A stretch of DNA of 64,000 nt, from NCBI GenBank assembly GCA_002155105.1, contig MUZD01000002.1:434001-498000 (forward strand), read 5' to 3'. Position numbers and translations under genes: made by a program. The stretch is from Sedimentibacter sp. SX930 (GTDB lineage Bacteria; Bacillota; Bacilli; Lactobacillales; Aerococcaceae). Below the pieces are notes generated by a model. It saw only the letters and a program-made list of their open reading frames with translations. It was not told the DNA's origin and ran no database searches. Numbering within the stretch: the stretch's first letter is position 1; each line of letters begins with the position of its first letter. Positions 27,600 through 36,541 of this stretch are shown one piece after another.

Positions 27600-29099
27600 C
27601 TACAATTCCTCATCCGGCACATAATTTTTCAGAATCGGCAACTGGATGCGGAAAACAGATCCGTGGCCCAATACGCTTTCGACGGTGATATCGCCTTTAT
27701 AGCCTTCCAATAATTCTTTCGCGATCGAGAGACCCAAGCCGTTCCCGCCCTTATTCCGCGATCTGGCTTTATCGACGCGGTAAAAACGCGAAAAAATCTT
27801 CTGCTGATCTTCCTGGGACATCCCCTCGCCAAAATCTTGGATGGCGATCTGGACATAGGACATGGATTCGGAAATCGAAAGATGGATTTCATGCCGGTCT
27901 GTCGAATATTTGACGGCGTTGTCCATCAAGATCACCAATATTTGCTCAAAATGGTTGCGATAAATGTTCACGTAAATCTCACGATTCAAATCATCATCCA
28001 AATTGAATACGAAATCCGGATACAGCATCTTGAAATTATGGAACGTATGCAGCACGACATTCCGGATCGGGGTCACTTCATTTTTATAGTGCATTTCTAC
28101 TTGTTCCGCACGGGAGAGATCCAACATCTCCTGAACCAAAGTCTTCATTCGCTGGATTTCGGTCAATGAAGCGGCAAGGGATTCATCGAGTATTTGTGGA
28201 TCTTCCTTACCCCAACGGTTCAGCAATTTCAGGTGGCCCTCAACAATGGCGGTAGGAGTCCTGAGCTCGTGCGAGACATCCTCCACGAACTGCTTTTGTT
28301 GGGTGACGTACAGTGCCATCTTATCCAGCAAGCCGTTGATGTGGACGGAAAGATCGGTAAATTCGTCCTTGCTTTTGGATATTTTGATGCGGGTCTCGGA
28401 TAACGTATCCTCTTCTATCGCATCCATCGTATCGACCATCTGTTTGATTGGCCTGAAGAAATAAATGGCGATGCCGTAGCCGGCTGCCGCCGACAAAACG
28501 AACACGATTGCCGTGACTAACCAGAAATACTGCGTCATCTGTGAGACGACCTTATGATAATCATTCAGTCGGAAAACGATTTGGACATAGCCCAACAGGA
28601 AGGAGTCCTCTTGGCTGAGGATCGGACTGCCTGCCACAAACGCTTCAAGATCATTCAGTTTTGTCTCGCGCAAATAAGTATCGGGATTTTTGATGAATGT
28701 CGTATAGCTCTTCTGCGTCTCATAGAGCAACTGTCCATCTGTATCAAATACGCGTATGTTCGCCCCTCTGTTCTTGAGATCCTCCAAAAACGGGTAGTTT
28801 CCTACAGATTGGAGCCCCTTCGTCACAGTGGAAACAGAAATTTTCTCGAACATGCTTTCGACGCTGTTGACTGAAAGCTTCGTATCGATCTCAGACAGCG
28901 CGGATTGGACCGAAGAAAGCAGCTTCTCGGCGTCATCTTTTTGTTCGTCGTACTGATAGCCTTTGTAGACATTCAGCATCAGCAAGGCGGACAGAAAGTA
29001 CAGCAGGAAGAAAGCTATACTTAAAAGAAAACCCCATTTCCACCGAATGGACTTGGGATTTCCTCTTTTTTTGGTTGGCATATAATTGATTCTGCGCAT
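27600..29099 (-). CDS. covS: Sensor histidine kinase, CovS/ArlS-like
   Basis: A membrane sensor kinase of about 499 residues. Two membrane helices (LLSIAFFLLYFLSALLML near 20-40 and a second near 190) enclose an extracellular domain of about 140 residues. A HAMP linker follows, then the HisKA box FVEDVSHELRTPTA with the phospho-accepting His near 290. The HATPase domain shows DNAVKYS, DFGEGM and GNGLGLSIAKELL. The partner regulator is CovR-like, so CovS/CsrS or ArlS is the best family label; the signal is not readable. The start (ATG 29097-29099) lies 4 bases after the regulator stop and lacks a clear ribosome site; a GTG at 29132 is an alternative. Confidence 0.88.
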   Translation of the reverse strand: MRRINYMPTKKRGNPKSIRWKWGFLLSIAFFLLYFLSALLMLNVYKGYQYDEQKDDAEKLLSSVQSALSEIDTKLSVNSVESMFEKISVSTVTKGLQSVGNYPFLEDLKNRGANIRVFDTDGQLLYETQKSYTTFIKNPDTYLRETKLNDLEAFVAGSPILSQEDSFLLGYVQIVFRLNDYHKVVSQMTQYFWLVTAIVFVLSAAAGYGIAIYFFRPIKQMVDTMDAIEEDTLSETRIKISKSKDEFTDLSVHINGLLDKMALYVTQQKQFVEDVSHELRTPTAIVEGHLKLLNRWGKEDPQILDESLAASLTEIQRMKTLVQEMLDLSRAEQVEMHYKNEVTPIRNVVLHTFHNFKMLYPDFVFNLDDDLNREIYVNIYRNHFEQILVILMDNAVKYSTDRHEIHLSISESMSYVQIAIQDFGEGMSQEDQQKIFSRFYRVDKARSRNKGGNGLGLSIAKELLEGYKGDITVESVLGHGSVFRIQLPILKNYVPDEEL

Positions 29100-29103
29100 A
29101 GTA

Positions 29104-29805
29104 TTATGAGCGCATGACGTATCCGGTGCCACGTACCGTTTGGATATAACTTTCTTGGCCGGCTACATCGATTTTATTGCGCAGATATCGGATATATACA
29201 TCCACTACATTTGTTTCCACTTCCGTTTTGTATCCCCATACTTTATTCAGCAATACATCCCTTGAAAGGACAACGTTGATGTTTTCCATCAGGATCAACA
29301 ATAATTCGTATTCGCGTTTGGTCAATTCGATGTGCTCGTCGCCACGGCGCACGACACGGTTTTCTTTTTCGATTGTCAAATCACGATAAGTGACGGTCGT
29401 TTGCTTCACCTTGCGTTGCTCTTCTTCGATGTCGATGCGGCGCAATAAAGCACGGACCCTTGCCAAAAGTTCTTCGATGGCAAATGGTTTCACGATATAG
29501 TCATCGGCACCGTGGTCCAAGCCGGATACACGATCGATGACGGAGTCGCGGGCGGTCATGATGATGATCGGCGTATCTTTGACCGGACGCAGACGACGGC
29601 AAACTTCGATGCCGTTCAATTCAGGAAGCATCAGATCCAAAAGGATGACATCCCAGTCCTGGTTCATGGCAGCTTCAAGGCCAGTTCTGCCGTTGTAGCA
29701 AATTTCCGTTTCGTAGCCTTCGTGTTTTAACTCAAGCTCGATGAAACGCGCCAGATTTTTTTCATCTTCGATAATCAATATTCTTTGTTTGTCTCTATTT
29801 TCCAT
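29104..29805 (-). CDS. covR: OmpR-family response regulator, CovR/ArlR-like
   Basis: The 233-residue regulator begins MENRDKQRILIIEDEKNLARF. The receiver domain has the acidic pair EDE, the phospho-accepting Asp in ILLDLMLPELNG near residue 57, and the Lys in DDYIVKPFAIEELLAR. The winged-helix output domain carries LTKREYELL and ends VDVYIRYLRNKID...YIQTVRGTGYVMRS, very close to streptococcal CovR (CsrR) and staphylococcal ArlR. The ATG at 29803-29805 has GGGGAG 6 bases upstream. Such pairs control surface, capsule or adhesion genes; the targets here are unknown. Confidence 0.92.
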   Translation of the reverse strand: MENRDKQRILIIEDEKNLARFIELELKHEGYETEICYNGRTGLEAAMNQDWDVILLDLMLPELNGIEVCRRLRPVKDTPIIIMTARDSVIDRVSGLDHGADDYIVKPFAIEELLARVRALLRRIDIEEEQRKVKQTTVTYRDLTIEKENRVVRRGDEHIELTKREYELLLILMENINVVLSRDVLLNKVWGYKTEVETNVVDVYIRYLRNKIDVAGQESYIQTVRGTGYVMRS

Positions 29806-29916
29806 AGAATTCTCCCCTAATGTCTCATTTGAATGATAACAACATGCCATTACAATTTCATTTTATTTTAACATACTGTCGGGAATTAGTCTTAATTAAA
29901 TGATCCTGATAGTAAA

Positions 29917-29947
29917 ATGTCATCCGAAGCACGGCTTCGGATGACAT
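29917..29947 (-). terminator. Intrinsic terminator after gnd
   Basis: ATGTCATCCGAAGC and GCTTCGGATGACAT form a 14-bp perfect stem with a 3-base loop; the T run after it on the minus strand is short (TTTTAC). Confidence 0.72.
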
Positions 29948-29977
29948 AAGTGTAGGCCAGAATGGCGCTGTATCCCT

Positions 29978-31414
29978 TTAGTCTTGTGGGACTTCCACTT
30001 CTTTATCCCACTCGAAGTGATAAGAACCAGCTTTGTCTGTGCGTTCATACGTATGCGCTCCAAAGTAATCGCGTTGCGCTTGAATGATGTTTGCAGGCAA
30101 TACAGCTGAACGGTAAGAATCGAAATAAGCTACTGCAGATGAGAATGTCGGTACAGGCACGCCTGCAACCACAGCTGTTGCAACCACTTCACGTACAGCA
30201 CCTTGATATTGTTTCGTGATTTCCACGAAGTAATCATCCAACAACAGGTTCTGCAGGTCAGCATTCTTCTCGTAAGCATCAGTGATGTTCTGCAGGAATT
30301 GCGCACGGATGATACAGCCGGCACGCCAAATTTTAGCGATTTCGCCATAATTAAGATCCCAATCATTTTCTTCGCTGGCAACACGCATTTGAGCGAATCC
30401 TTGTGCGTAGCTCATGATTTTGCTGAAATACAATGCCTTGCGGATACTCTCCACAAATGCAGCTTTATCAAGACCCTCTTTAGCTGTAACAGCAGGGGCA
30501 CTCAGAATTTCGCTGGCAGCGACACGTTCTGTCTTCAAAGCGGAAATGTAGCGGGCAAAAACGGATTCGGTGATCAACGGCAACGGAACACCCAAGTCCA
30601 ACGCACTTTGGGAAGTCCATTTACCCGTGCCTTTATTGCCGGCGCGGTCCAAGATGATCTCGACCATTGGTTTGCCTGTTTCAGGATCGTATTTAGTCAA
30701 GATGTCAGCAGTGATGTCGATAAGGAAGCTGTCCAACTCGCCTTTGTTCCATTCGATGAAGACAGCAGCAATTTCTTCCACTGACATGCCAAGGTACTTG
30801 TGCATGATGTCATAGGCTTCTGCAATCAGTTGCATATCCCCGTACTCGATTCCGTTGTGGACCATCTTAACGAAATGTCCGGCGCCACCTTTGCCGATGT
30901 AAGCTACACAAGGTTCGCCATCCGGAGCTTTAGCGGAAATCTGTTCCAAAATCGGTGCAACCAGATCGTATGCGTCGCGTTGTCCGCCCGGCATGATTGA
31001 TGGACCTTTCAATGCGCCTTCTTCACCACCGGAAACGCCTGTTCCGATGAAATTGATGCCTGAGTTTTCCAATTCTTTGCTGCGGCGGATCGTATCTTTG
31101 TAGAAAGTATTCCCTCCGTCGATCAGGATATCACCTTTATCCAAATGAGGCAGCAACGATTGGATCGTTTTGTCGGTTGCCTCCCCAGCTTTTACCATCA
31201 TCATGATTTTTCTTGGCTTCTCCAAAGACTCGACAAATTCTTCAATCGTATAAGTAGGAACCAGTTTCTTTTCTGGATTTTCCGCGATAACTTGCTCAGT
31301 CTTTGAACCTGAACGGTTGAATACAGACACGGAATAACCTCTGCTTTCAATGTTCAATGCTAGATTTTTGCCCATTACGGCCATCCCGACAACGCCGATT
31401 TGCTGTTTTGACAT
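29978..31414 (-). CDS. gnd: 6-phosphogluconate dehydrogenase (decarboxylating, NADP-type)
   Basis: Gnd converts 6-phosphogluconate to ribulose 5-phosphate, CO2 and NADPH. The Rossmann start is [16 protein letters not shown], followed by [10 protein letters not shown] (an Arg typical for the NADP 2'-phosphate), the substrate loop [19 protein letters not shown] and [17 protein letters not shown] with the catalytic Lys near 184. C-terminal helices include [11 protein letters not shown]. The 478 residues match the dimeric enzyme. AGGGAG lies 10 bases upstream. Together with zwf at 51.1 kb it completes the oxidative pentose phosphate branch. Confidence 0.98.
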   Translation of the reverse strand: MSKQQIGVVGMAVMGKNLALNIESRGYSVSVFNRSGSKTEQVIAENPEKKLVPTYTIEEFVESLEKPRKIMMMVKAGEATDKTIQSLLPHLDKGDILIDGGNTFYKDTIRRSKELENSGINFIGTGVSGGEEGALKGPSIMPGGQRDAYDLVAPILEQISAKAPDGEPCVAYIGKGGAGHFVKMVHNGIEYGDMQLIAEAYDIMHKYLGMSVEEIAAVFIEWNKGELDSFLIDITADILTKYDPETGKPMVEIILDRAGNKGTGKWTSQSALDLGVPLPLITESVFARYISALKTERVAASEILSAPAVTAKEGLDKAAFVESIRKALYFSKIMSYAQGFAQMRVASEENDWDLNYGEIAKIWRAGCIIRAQFLQNITDAYEKNADLQNLLLDDYFVEITKQYQGAVREVVATAVVAGVPVPTFSSAVAYFDSYRSAVLPANIIQAQRDYFGAHTYERTDKAGSYHFEWDKEVEVPQD

Positions 31415-31539
31415 AAATAAATTCTCCCTTCATGATAAACACATCATTCTATAATCTTAATCCTAACAAAAATCCGCCTAAATGGAAAGCAAACAATTGA
31501 AAATAATGGCTTTCTTTTCTTTTACCGGATTCCCCAACG

Positions 31540-31568
31540 TTTACTTTTAGATGTTATTGTTGTAAACT
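31540..31568 (+). promoter_or_regulatory. Promoter for the DUF4044 small gene
   Basis: TTTACT and TAAACT are 17 bases apart, 33 bases before the TTG start. Confidence 0.55.
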
Positions 31569-31601
31569 ATGCCATGTAAATTACAAAAGGTGGGAATAAT
31601 A

Positions 31602-31733
31602 TTGACTAAGAAAACTGGTACTACCTCATCAAAAATCAATAAATTCAGCAAATTCATCATTTGGATCATGCTTTTGGCCATGGTCGGCGGATCGATCCTT
31701 TCAGTCCTGTACTCTTTGTTCATAAATATGTGA
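31602..31733 (+). CDS. DUF4044-like small membrane protein
   Basis: A 43-codon frame starts at TTG with AAAGGTGG 9 bases upstream and encodes a basic N-terminus (MTKKTGTTSSKINKFSK) followed by one membrane helix (FIIWIMLLAMVGGSILSVLY) and a short tail. This is the layout of the DUF4044 miniproteins of Lactobacillales, whose role is unknown. It has its own promoter and a very strong terminator, which supports real expression. It is easily missed because of its size and UUG start. Confidence 0.72.
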   Translation: MTKKTGTTSSKINKFSKFIIWIMLLAMVGGSILSVLYSLFINM

Positions 31734-31745
31734 GAAACAACATTC

Positions 31746-31790
31746 AAAAAGGTTCCCGGAATCCACTAGCTGATTCCGGGAACCTTTTTT
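31746..31790 (+). terminator. Strong bidirectional terminator
   Basis: AAAAAGGTTCCCGGAATC pairs perfectly with GATTCCGGGAACCTTTTT around 8 bases. It ends the DUF4044 gene and, on the other strand, the rhodanese operon. Confidence 0.92.
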
Positions 31791-31796
31791 ATTGAC

Positions 31797-32198
31797 TCAG
31801 ATGCCTTTTTTGACTTTTCCGTCCCAGCCGGCATAGCCGCCCTTCAGGATGAAAATGTTTTTGTAGCCATTTTTTTTCAGAATAGCTGCACAGCGTCCGC
31901 TCAACATGGAATTTTGATCATACAGATAAATCGGTTGATCTTTGCGGATTTCTTGGTAGCGTTGTTTGAAAGCAGAATAAGCGATATTTCTCGCTCCTAA
32001 TATGTGGCCTGCATCGAACTCGGTTTTTTCGCGGACATCGATCAATTGCGCTTTCCGCAGATCTTTTTTGAAATCCTCTGCAGTCAGCGTCGTCGCTGCA
32101 TTCTTTCTTTGGAAATAAAAATAAGCTTGATAAATGGCATATCCGATGATGAATATCCATAATGCGATATTAAAAATATCAATTCCTGTTAAGTTCAA
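31797..32198 (-). CDS. Membrane-anchored rhodanese-like protein without the catalytic Cys
   Basis: The 133-residue protein has one N-terminal membrane helix (IFNIALWIFIIGYAIYQAYF) and a rhodanese domain (AQLIDVREKTEFDAGHILGARNI through LKGGYAGWDGKV). It is related to Bacillus YqhL. The loop that carries the sulfur-accepting Cys reads LYDQNSMLSGRC, so Asp takes the Cys position and the transferase reaction is not expected. A binding or scaffold role is likelier. The TTG start at 32198 has AAAGGGTGG 6 bases upstream. It is the last gene of the 5-FCL/rhomboid/glcK operon. Confidence 0.85.
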   Translation of the reverse strand: MNLTGIDIFNIALWIFIIGYAIYQAYFYFQRKNAATTLTAEDFKKDLRKAQLIDVREKTEFDAGHILGARNIAYSAFKQRYQEIRKDQPIYLYDQNSMLSGRCAAILKKNGYKNIFILKGGYAGWDGKVKKGI

Positions 32199-32234
32199 AT
32201 AAATCCACCCTTTCCATACTCTTACTCTCATATT

Positions 32235-33365
32235 TTACACTTGTGGAAGGCGCATTGCTACAGTTTTAACGACTTTTTTCTGTTCCGTCAATTGTATCCA
32301 GCCATTGCGTTCCACATCGTACAGATGCTCATAACGCTTCCCGTAAAGCAAGTAGCTCCCATCCGGCGATGCCAAAATCGGATCCATTCGCTCGACCTCA
32401 GTCAGCATCTCTGAAACGTTGCCGGAAAAATCGACCTTCGCAAGTTCGAAGCTGATGCCAGCAACGCTCTCCGGCTCCTGTTTTGGGATAACCGCAAACG
32501 TTTCATCCGAGTCATTTCCTTTTGTAAATTCCGGGATGACAAGTCCGCTTCCATCGATGATGTGCGGAAGGCTAATATAACCCTGGGTAATCAAAAGCGG
32601 ATAGTAGGAAATGACAAGCAACTCTTTCTCATTGAAATCTGAAGGGGTCACTACCCATACTGATTCGCCTTCCAGTCCATAAGCGAGGATTTCCCGATCG
32701 ATGACCGTATCTTTGCCAGGAAGCCGGATGTCACTCAATACCAACGCAGAAATGCCATCAGTCCCAGTTTTTTTGTGGAGGTACATATTTTCTGAATACC
32801 AAACCGGCATTTCTTCTGTATCCTGCATTTCAATCCATTCGCCATTTGATATATCCCACAGGTAATTGATGGGCCTGTCTACTGTTTTTTGGACGGAAAC
32901 GAACAACTGCCCTTCGTTTGTCTGATTCCAGGAAACACCCTTCAAAATCCCTTCAGAAAAATGAAACTCAGCCAGTGATTTCCCTGACTTGTCGATCATC
33001 ATGATGTTATTTCCTTGTTGCGTTGCGACCTGGACCAGCATCCGCTGACCGTTTGCGGAAAGCGCAGCAAAAACAAGCCGATCTGAAAAAGCCCGGATCA
33101 GCTGTTCTTCCCCCGTGAGCAGGTCATGGCTGTACAAACCGTATTCTCCATTTGATTCCAACGCGACAAGAATAGTCCTTTCGTCCAGCCAACCCACAGC
33201 ATAAAGGAATTCATCCTTGGAAATCGTTGAAAAGCTACTGCCGGAGGAAAGGTCCGGCTCACTTGCGTCAGGCTGATCAGGATACGTCAATCGTTGTGCA
33301 CAGGCCGCCAGAATCAGAACACTTGAGAGTGAGAGAATGAGCCATGCTAATCGCCTTTTTCCCAT
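32235..33365 (-). CDS. YqgU-like lipoprotein with repeat (propeller-like) fold
   Basis: The precursor of 376 residues begins MGKRRLAWLILSLSSVLILAAC with a clear lipobox, so it is anchored to the outside of the membrane. The rest has repeated short strands of WD40/propeller style (FLYAVGWLDERTILVAL; GISALVLSDIRL; DPILASPDGSYLLYGKR). Position between glcK and rhodanese matches yqgU of Bacillus. Function unknown. The second ATG (33363-33365) is chosen because GGAGG lies 5 bases upstream, whereas the first ATG abuts its own AGGAGG. Confidence 0.78.
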   Translation of the reverse strand: MGKRRLAWLILSLSSVLILAACAQRLTYPDQPDASEPDLSSGSSFSTISKDEFLYAVGWLDERTILVALESNGEYGLYSHDLLTGEEQLIRAFSDRLVFAALSANGQRMLVQVATQQGNNIMMIDKSGKSLAEFHFSEGILKGVSWNQTNEGQLFVSVQKTVDRPINYLWDISNGEWIEMQDTEEMPVWYSENMYLHKKTGTDGISALVLSDIRLPGKDTVIDREILAYGLEGESVWVVTPSDFNEKELLVISYYPLLITQGYISLPHIIDGSGLVIPEFTKGNDSDETFAVIPKQEPESVAGISFELAKVDFSGNVSEMLTEVERMDPILASPDGSYLLYGKRYEHLYDVERNGWIQLTEQKKVVKTVAMRLPQV

Positions 33366-33413
33366 GCCATCCTCCATCCTCCTGCATTTCCTTTTCCCGA
33401 AAATGTTCAGGCC

Positions 33414-34382
33414 CTATTTGCTGATCTCCGTCAGTGCAAGATAAGCTGCGCCAACTATTCCGGCATCGTTTCCAAGTGCGGCTAATTTTATATGCGTAGT
33501 CTTCTTGACGTTCGGGAATGAGAATTCAGCAAAATAAGTTCTTACTTGCTCCAAAAGGTATTCCCCGGCTGCTGATACACCGCCACCGATGACGATATAA
33601 GCCGGATTCAAAAGATTGCCGATATGGCTGCAGGCCAAACCCAGATAATAGGCAGCGCGATCGACTACTAGTACAGCCAACTCGTCTCCCTCTTTTGCCA
33701 AATCAAAAATCATTTTGGAAGTAATCTCCTGGCCATCGTCGATGATGAATTTCAGCTGCGCGTTGCCGGCATATTCTTCAGCATGCTTGCGGGCCAATTT
33801 GACGACGCCTGTTGCGCTGGCGACGGTCTCCAAACAGCCTTTCTTTCCGCACGTACAGTCAAATCCGCCTGGTTCTACAGTCATGTGGCCGATTTCGCCG
33901 CCGGAACCTGCAGTACCATGGATCAGATTGCCTTCCGCTATGATTCCCCCGCCGACACCTGTGCCAAGTGTCACAAAAACGACGTCACGATCATCAGCAC
34001 CGGCGCCTCGCCATTTTTCCCCAAGCGCGGCAACGTTTGCATCATTGTCAATAAAAATAGGGATGCCGATTTCACGCTCGATCGCTTCACGTACAGGCTG
34101 AGGCGTTTTCCAGTTCAGGTTGAAGGCGCCCTCGACAGTACCCGCTTCACGGTCCACTGCTCCCGGAGATCCCATGCCGATGCCCTGAAAATCCTCAGCA
34201 GTCATTTGGTAGAGATCCAGATGGTGTTTGATTGAAGCTATGATATCAGTTACGATGTGCGTCCCCTCATCATTTATGTTCGTAGGGATGCTCCATTTTT
34301 GCTGGATATCCCCTTCTGCTGTTAAGATAGCCAATTTCACTGAAGTGCCGCCTAAATCAATACCGATAAATTTTTTATACAC
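33414..34382 (-). CDS. glcK: ROK-family glucokinase
   Basis: GlcK phosphorylates intracellular glucose with ATP. The ROK fold shows the phosphate-1 motif FIGIDLGGTSVKLAI at residue 5, FIDNDANVAALGE with the catalytic Asp near 106, TLGTGVGGGII, and the zinc-binding CTCGKKGCLE motif near 176-185. The 322 residues match Gram-positive GlcK. The start codon is GTG with GGAGG 7 bases upstream. The rhomboid stop lies 29 bases before it, so they are in one operon. Confidence 0.95.
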   Translation of the reverse strand: MYKKFIGIDLGGTSVKLAILTAEGDIQQKWSIPTNINDEGTHIVTDIIASIKHHLDLYQMTAEDFQGIGMGSPGAVDREAGTVEGAFNLNWKTPQPVREAIEREIGIPIFIDNDANVAALGEKWRGAGADDRDVVFVTLGTGVGGGIIAEGNLIHGTAGSGGEIGHMTVEPGGFDCTCGKKGCLETVASATGVVKLARKHAEEYAGNAQLKFIIDDGQEITSKMIFDLAKEGDELAVLVVDRAAYYLGLACSHIGNLLNPAYIVIGGGVSAAGEYLLEQVRTYFAEFSFPNVKKTTHIKLAALGNDAGIVGAAYLALTEISK

Positions 34383-34411
34383 GTCATTTCCTCCAATTGT
34401 TCAATTTGTAT

Positions 34412-35110
34412 CTAGTATAACGCAAAACCGGTCCGCATTAAACCCGAATAAGCAAAGAATATAGCGCTCACAAAATAAAGGCCCAGAAAAAGAAGCCTCA
34501 ATCCATTTTGGCTTTTGGCAGTGCGCGGCATCGCGATGAACACGGCCGAAAGCGCCCCGCCCAGTGCCCCGCCAAGATGCCCGAAATTATCGACTGCTGA
34601 TGAAAAAAATCCGAAGAAGAAATTCAGGAAAATCAACATCGTAAAATTCCGGGCCATAAGTTGGATCCCGGAGTTGTGCGGAAACTGACGGCCCAGAACG
34701 ATGGCTGCAGCAAACAACCCGAACAGTGAGGTGCTTGCGCCGGCTGAAATCGAGTCATTGAAGGCAAAACTCATGAGATTCCCCATCAATCCGCTCAGGA
34801 GATAGATGAGCGCAAAACGCAAAGAGCCATAGAGACTTTCCATCTGCGTGCCCAAATAATACAGGGTGATGCTGTTCACCAGAATGTGCGTGAAGCCTAT
34901 ATGGATGAACATGGGCGCAATCAAACGCCACCATTCCCCTTGCGCGATGGCTGGGTTGAATTTGGCGCCGAACAGGATAAGCGTCAGTACGTTGGTGCTT
35001 CCCCCGTTCACGGTCATCAGCAGGAAAATGACGATCTGAATGGCCAAGAACAAGTGTGTTACAGAGAATTGATCCGGTAAATAGGATCTTTTGGTATTAT
35101 ATGCCCGCAT
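34412..35110 (-). CDS. Rhomboid family intramembrane serine protease
   Basis: This 232-residue membrane protein has six or more hydrophobic spans. It carries the L1 loop WWRLIAPMFIHIGFTHILVN with the conserved WR and HxxxN helix, the catalytic Ser motif GASTSLFG near 125-132, and the His of HLGGALGGAL near 178. It lacks the TPR extension of Bacillus GluP. The ATG at 35108-35110 has AGGGAG 7 bases upstream. Linkage to glcK and 5-FCL is the same as in Bacillus (yqgP). Confidence 0.92.
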   Translation of the reverse strand: MRAYNTKRSYLPDQFSVTHLFLAIQIVIFLLMTVNGGSTNVLTLILFGAKFNPAIAQGEWWRLIAPMFIHIGFTHILVNSITLYYLGTQMESLYGSLRFALIYLLSGLMGNLMSFAFNDSISAGASTSLFGLFAAAIVLGRQFPHNSGIQLMARNFTMLIFLNFFFGFFSSAVDNFGHLGGALGGALSAVFIAMPRTAKSQNGLRLLFLGLYFVSAIFFAYSGLMRTGFALY

Positions 35111-35145
35111 CGTGACACTCCCTTCCATTATTATCCTATTTTATA

Positions 35146-35691
35146 CTAGAATGCTGTCGTCAACAACTTTTGGACCGGCACATCAAATGCCTCGATTTCC
35201 CAATGAGGATCCTTGAACAATTGGAATGGGAACAGCACAGACAAGGTGCGCCCGTTGTATGCAGCCAGATAGCGGTCGTAGTAGCCGCCGCCGAACCCGA
35301 TGCGGTAACCCGTTTCCGAAAATGCCAATCCGGGAACAAGCAGCAGATCGATTTCTTCGGACGGTACCGGGTTTCGCTTATCGACAGGTTCCATGATGCC
35401 GAATCGGCTCCTCGCCATGGCGGTATCCGGCAAGTATTCATGAAAAGTCATGATGCGGTTCTTACCGGAATAAGGAACGACCATCCGCTTGCCTTCTTCA
35501 AGCCCCTTTTGGATGATTTTATGCGTATCGATTTCCGGAAAATTCGACCATGTGACGCCTATTGTCTTTGCATCATGCCACGCCTCGCTGCTGCAGACTG
35601 CTGTCGTCAGCTCTTGCTCCATCCGGATCCGATTTTGGGACGGCAAATCCCTCAATCTCCCCAGCATCTCTTTTCTTATTTGTTCTTTCAT
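35146..35691 (-). CDS. 5-formyltetrahydrofolate cyclo-ligase
   Basis: The enzyme returns 5-formyl-THF to 5,10-methenyl-THF using ATP. The 181-residue chain shows the basic N-terminus MKEQIRKEMLGRLRDL, the folate-binding region ITVTWSNFPEIDT-like segment near 45-55, RFGIMEPVDKRNPVP, and the signature GYRIGFGGGYYDRYL near 130-145. GGAGGGATTC precedes the ATG. It is the first gene of the operon leading to rhomboid, glcK, lipoprotein and rhodanese. Confidence 0.93.
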   Translation of the reverse strand: MKEQIRKEMLGRLRDLPSQNRIRMEQELTTAVCSSEAWHDAKTIGVTWSNFPEIDTHKIIQKGLEEGKRMVVPYSGKNRIMTFHEYLPDTAMARSRFGIMEPVDKRNPVPSEEIDLLLVPGLAFSETGYRIGFGGGYYDRYLAAYNGRTLSVLFPFQLFKDPHWEIEAFDVPVQKLLTTAF

Positions 35692-35751
35692 CAGAATCCC
35701 TCCTTAAGCGGTCTCTCTCACCATTTCTACTCTGCAAAACATCCTTCCGGA

Positions 35752-35783
35752 TAAAATAAAAAAACAACAGGATATCCTGTTGT
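35752..35783 (-). terminator. Intrinsic terminator after rpmG
   Basis: ACAACAGGAT and ATCCTGTTGT are a perfect 20-bp palindrome followed on the minus strand by TTTTTTATTTTAT. Confidence 0.8.
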
Positions 35784-35791
35784 CGTTTTAA

Positions 35792-35941
35792 TTATTTTGT
35801 TTCACGATGCAAAGTCACGCGTCTTTCACGTGGACAATATTTTTTCACTTCAAGACGGTCCGGGTTGTTACGTTTGTTTTTCTTTGATAAGTAATTACGT
35901 TCTTTACACTCCGTACATTCCAATGTAATATTTAACCGCAT
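35792..35941 (-). CDS. rpmG: 50S ribosomal protein bL33
   Basis: The 49-residue protein [23 protein letters not shown]...[16 protein letters not shown] is a bL33. It keeps the first zinc-type pair (CTEC) but has only one Cys at the second site (YCPRERR), as in enterococcal paralogues. The ATG at 35939-35941 has GGAGGGA upstream; the frame extends upstream through the promoter and is not translated there. It has its own promoter and terminator. Confidence 0.96.
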   Translation of the reverse strand: MRLNITLECTECKERNYLSKKNKRNNPDRLEVKKYCPRERRVTLHRETK

Positions 35942-35996
35942 ATTCTTCCCTCCAAACATAAAAAAATTGAAGATCGAATCATCTTCTGCGTTTCTC

Positions 35997-36026
35997 ATTG
36001 TATCACTTATGGAAAAATTATGCCAC
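35997..36026 (-). promoter_or_regulatory. Promoter for rpmG
   Basis: TGATACAAT is an extended -10 on the minus strand, with GTGGCA 18 bases upstream. Confidence 0.6.
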
Positions 36027-36095
36027 TATTTTTTGAACAACTTCTGCGCAAGTCCATTTTTTTTGAGCATTGAGCCAATTAAATCCCAGATAAGG

Positions 36096-36124
36096 TTGCA
36101 GAAACAAGCGAATTTCATTAGAAT
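36096..36124 (+). promoter_or_regulatory. Promoter for the membrane-HTH gene pair
   Basis: TTGCAG and TAGAAT are 17 bases apart, 38 bases before the start codon at 36163. Confidence 0.68.
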
Positions 36125-36162
36125 GTTATCAGGCGTCAAAAAGAAGAATCGAGGTGACAAAG

Positions 36163-36528
36163 ATGGAACAATGGACCATCGTGATTGTCTTACTGACAAT
36201 CGCAATCATATTGCTGTTTGCATCATTTTTCGTCAAGGATAATGATCGCAAATTCGCCGATGAGATGAGTGAATACACTTTACAATTAACGGAAGAAATC
36301 CATGAATTGAAGCAAAGACTCATCGCTGTGGAGGAAGAATTGGGAAAAGAAGTACCCGTTTCCGAAGATTCGCAGACCGTCAAAAAAGTACACAACCTGA
36401 CTAAGCAACACATCATCACTTTGTATACAAGCGGAAGAACGTTTGATGAGATTGCAGAGCAACTGTCCGTCCCTATCACCACCGTGCAACTCGTTGTCGA
36501 TAACTACATAGAGCAATCAATCGTATAG
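36163..36528 (+). CDS. Small membrane-anchored coiled-coil protein with C-terminal HTH
   Basis: The 121-residue protein has one N-terminal membrane helix (WTIVIVLLTIAIILLFASFFV), a coiled coil from about 35 to 65 (LTEEIHELKQRLIAVEEEL), and a C-terminal helix-turn-helix-like segment (QHIITLYTSGRTFDEIAEQLSVPITTVQLVVDNYIE). I do not recognise a named family. The topology predicts a cytoplasmic DNA-binding or adaptor head tethered to the membrane. The ATG at 36163 has GAGGTGA upstream; a GTG three codons earlier overlaps that site. The next gene starts 13 bases later, so the two are co-expressed. Confidence 0.75.
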   Translation: MEQWTIVIVLLTIAIILLFASFFVKDNDRKFADEMSEYTLQLTEEIHELKQRLIAVEEELGKEVPVSEDSQTVKKVHNLTKQHIITLYTSGRTFDEIAEQLSVPITTVQLVVDNYIEQSIV

Positions 36529-36541
36529 AGGAGAAAATAAA

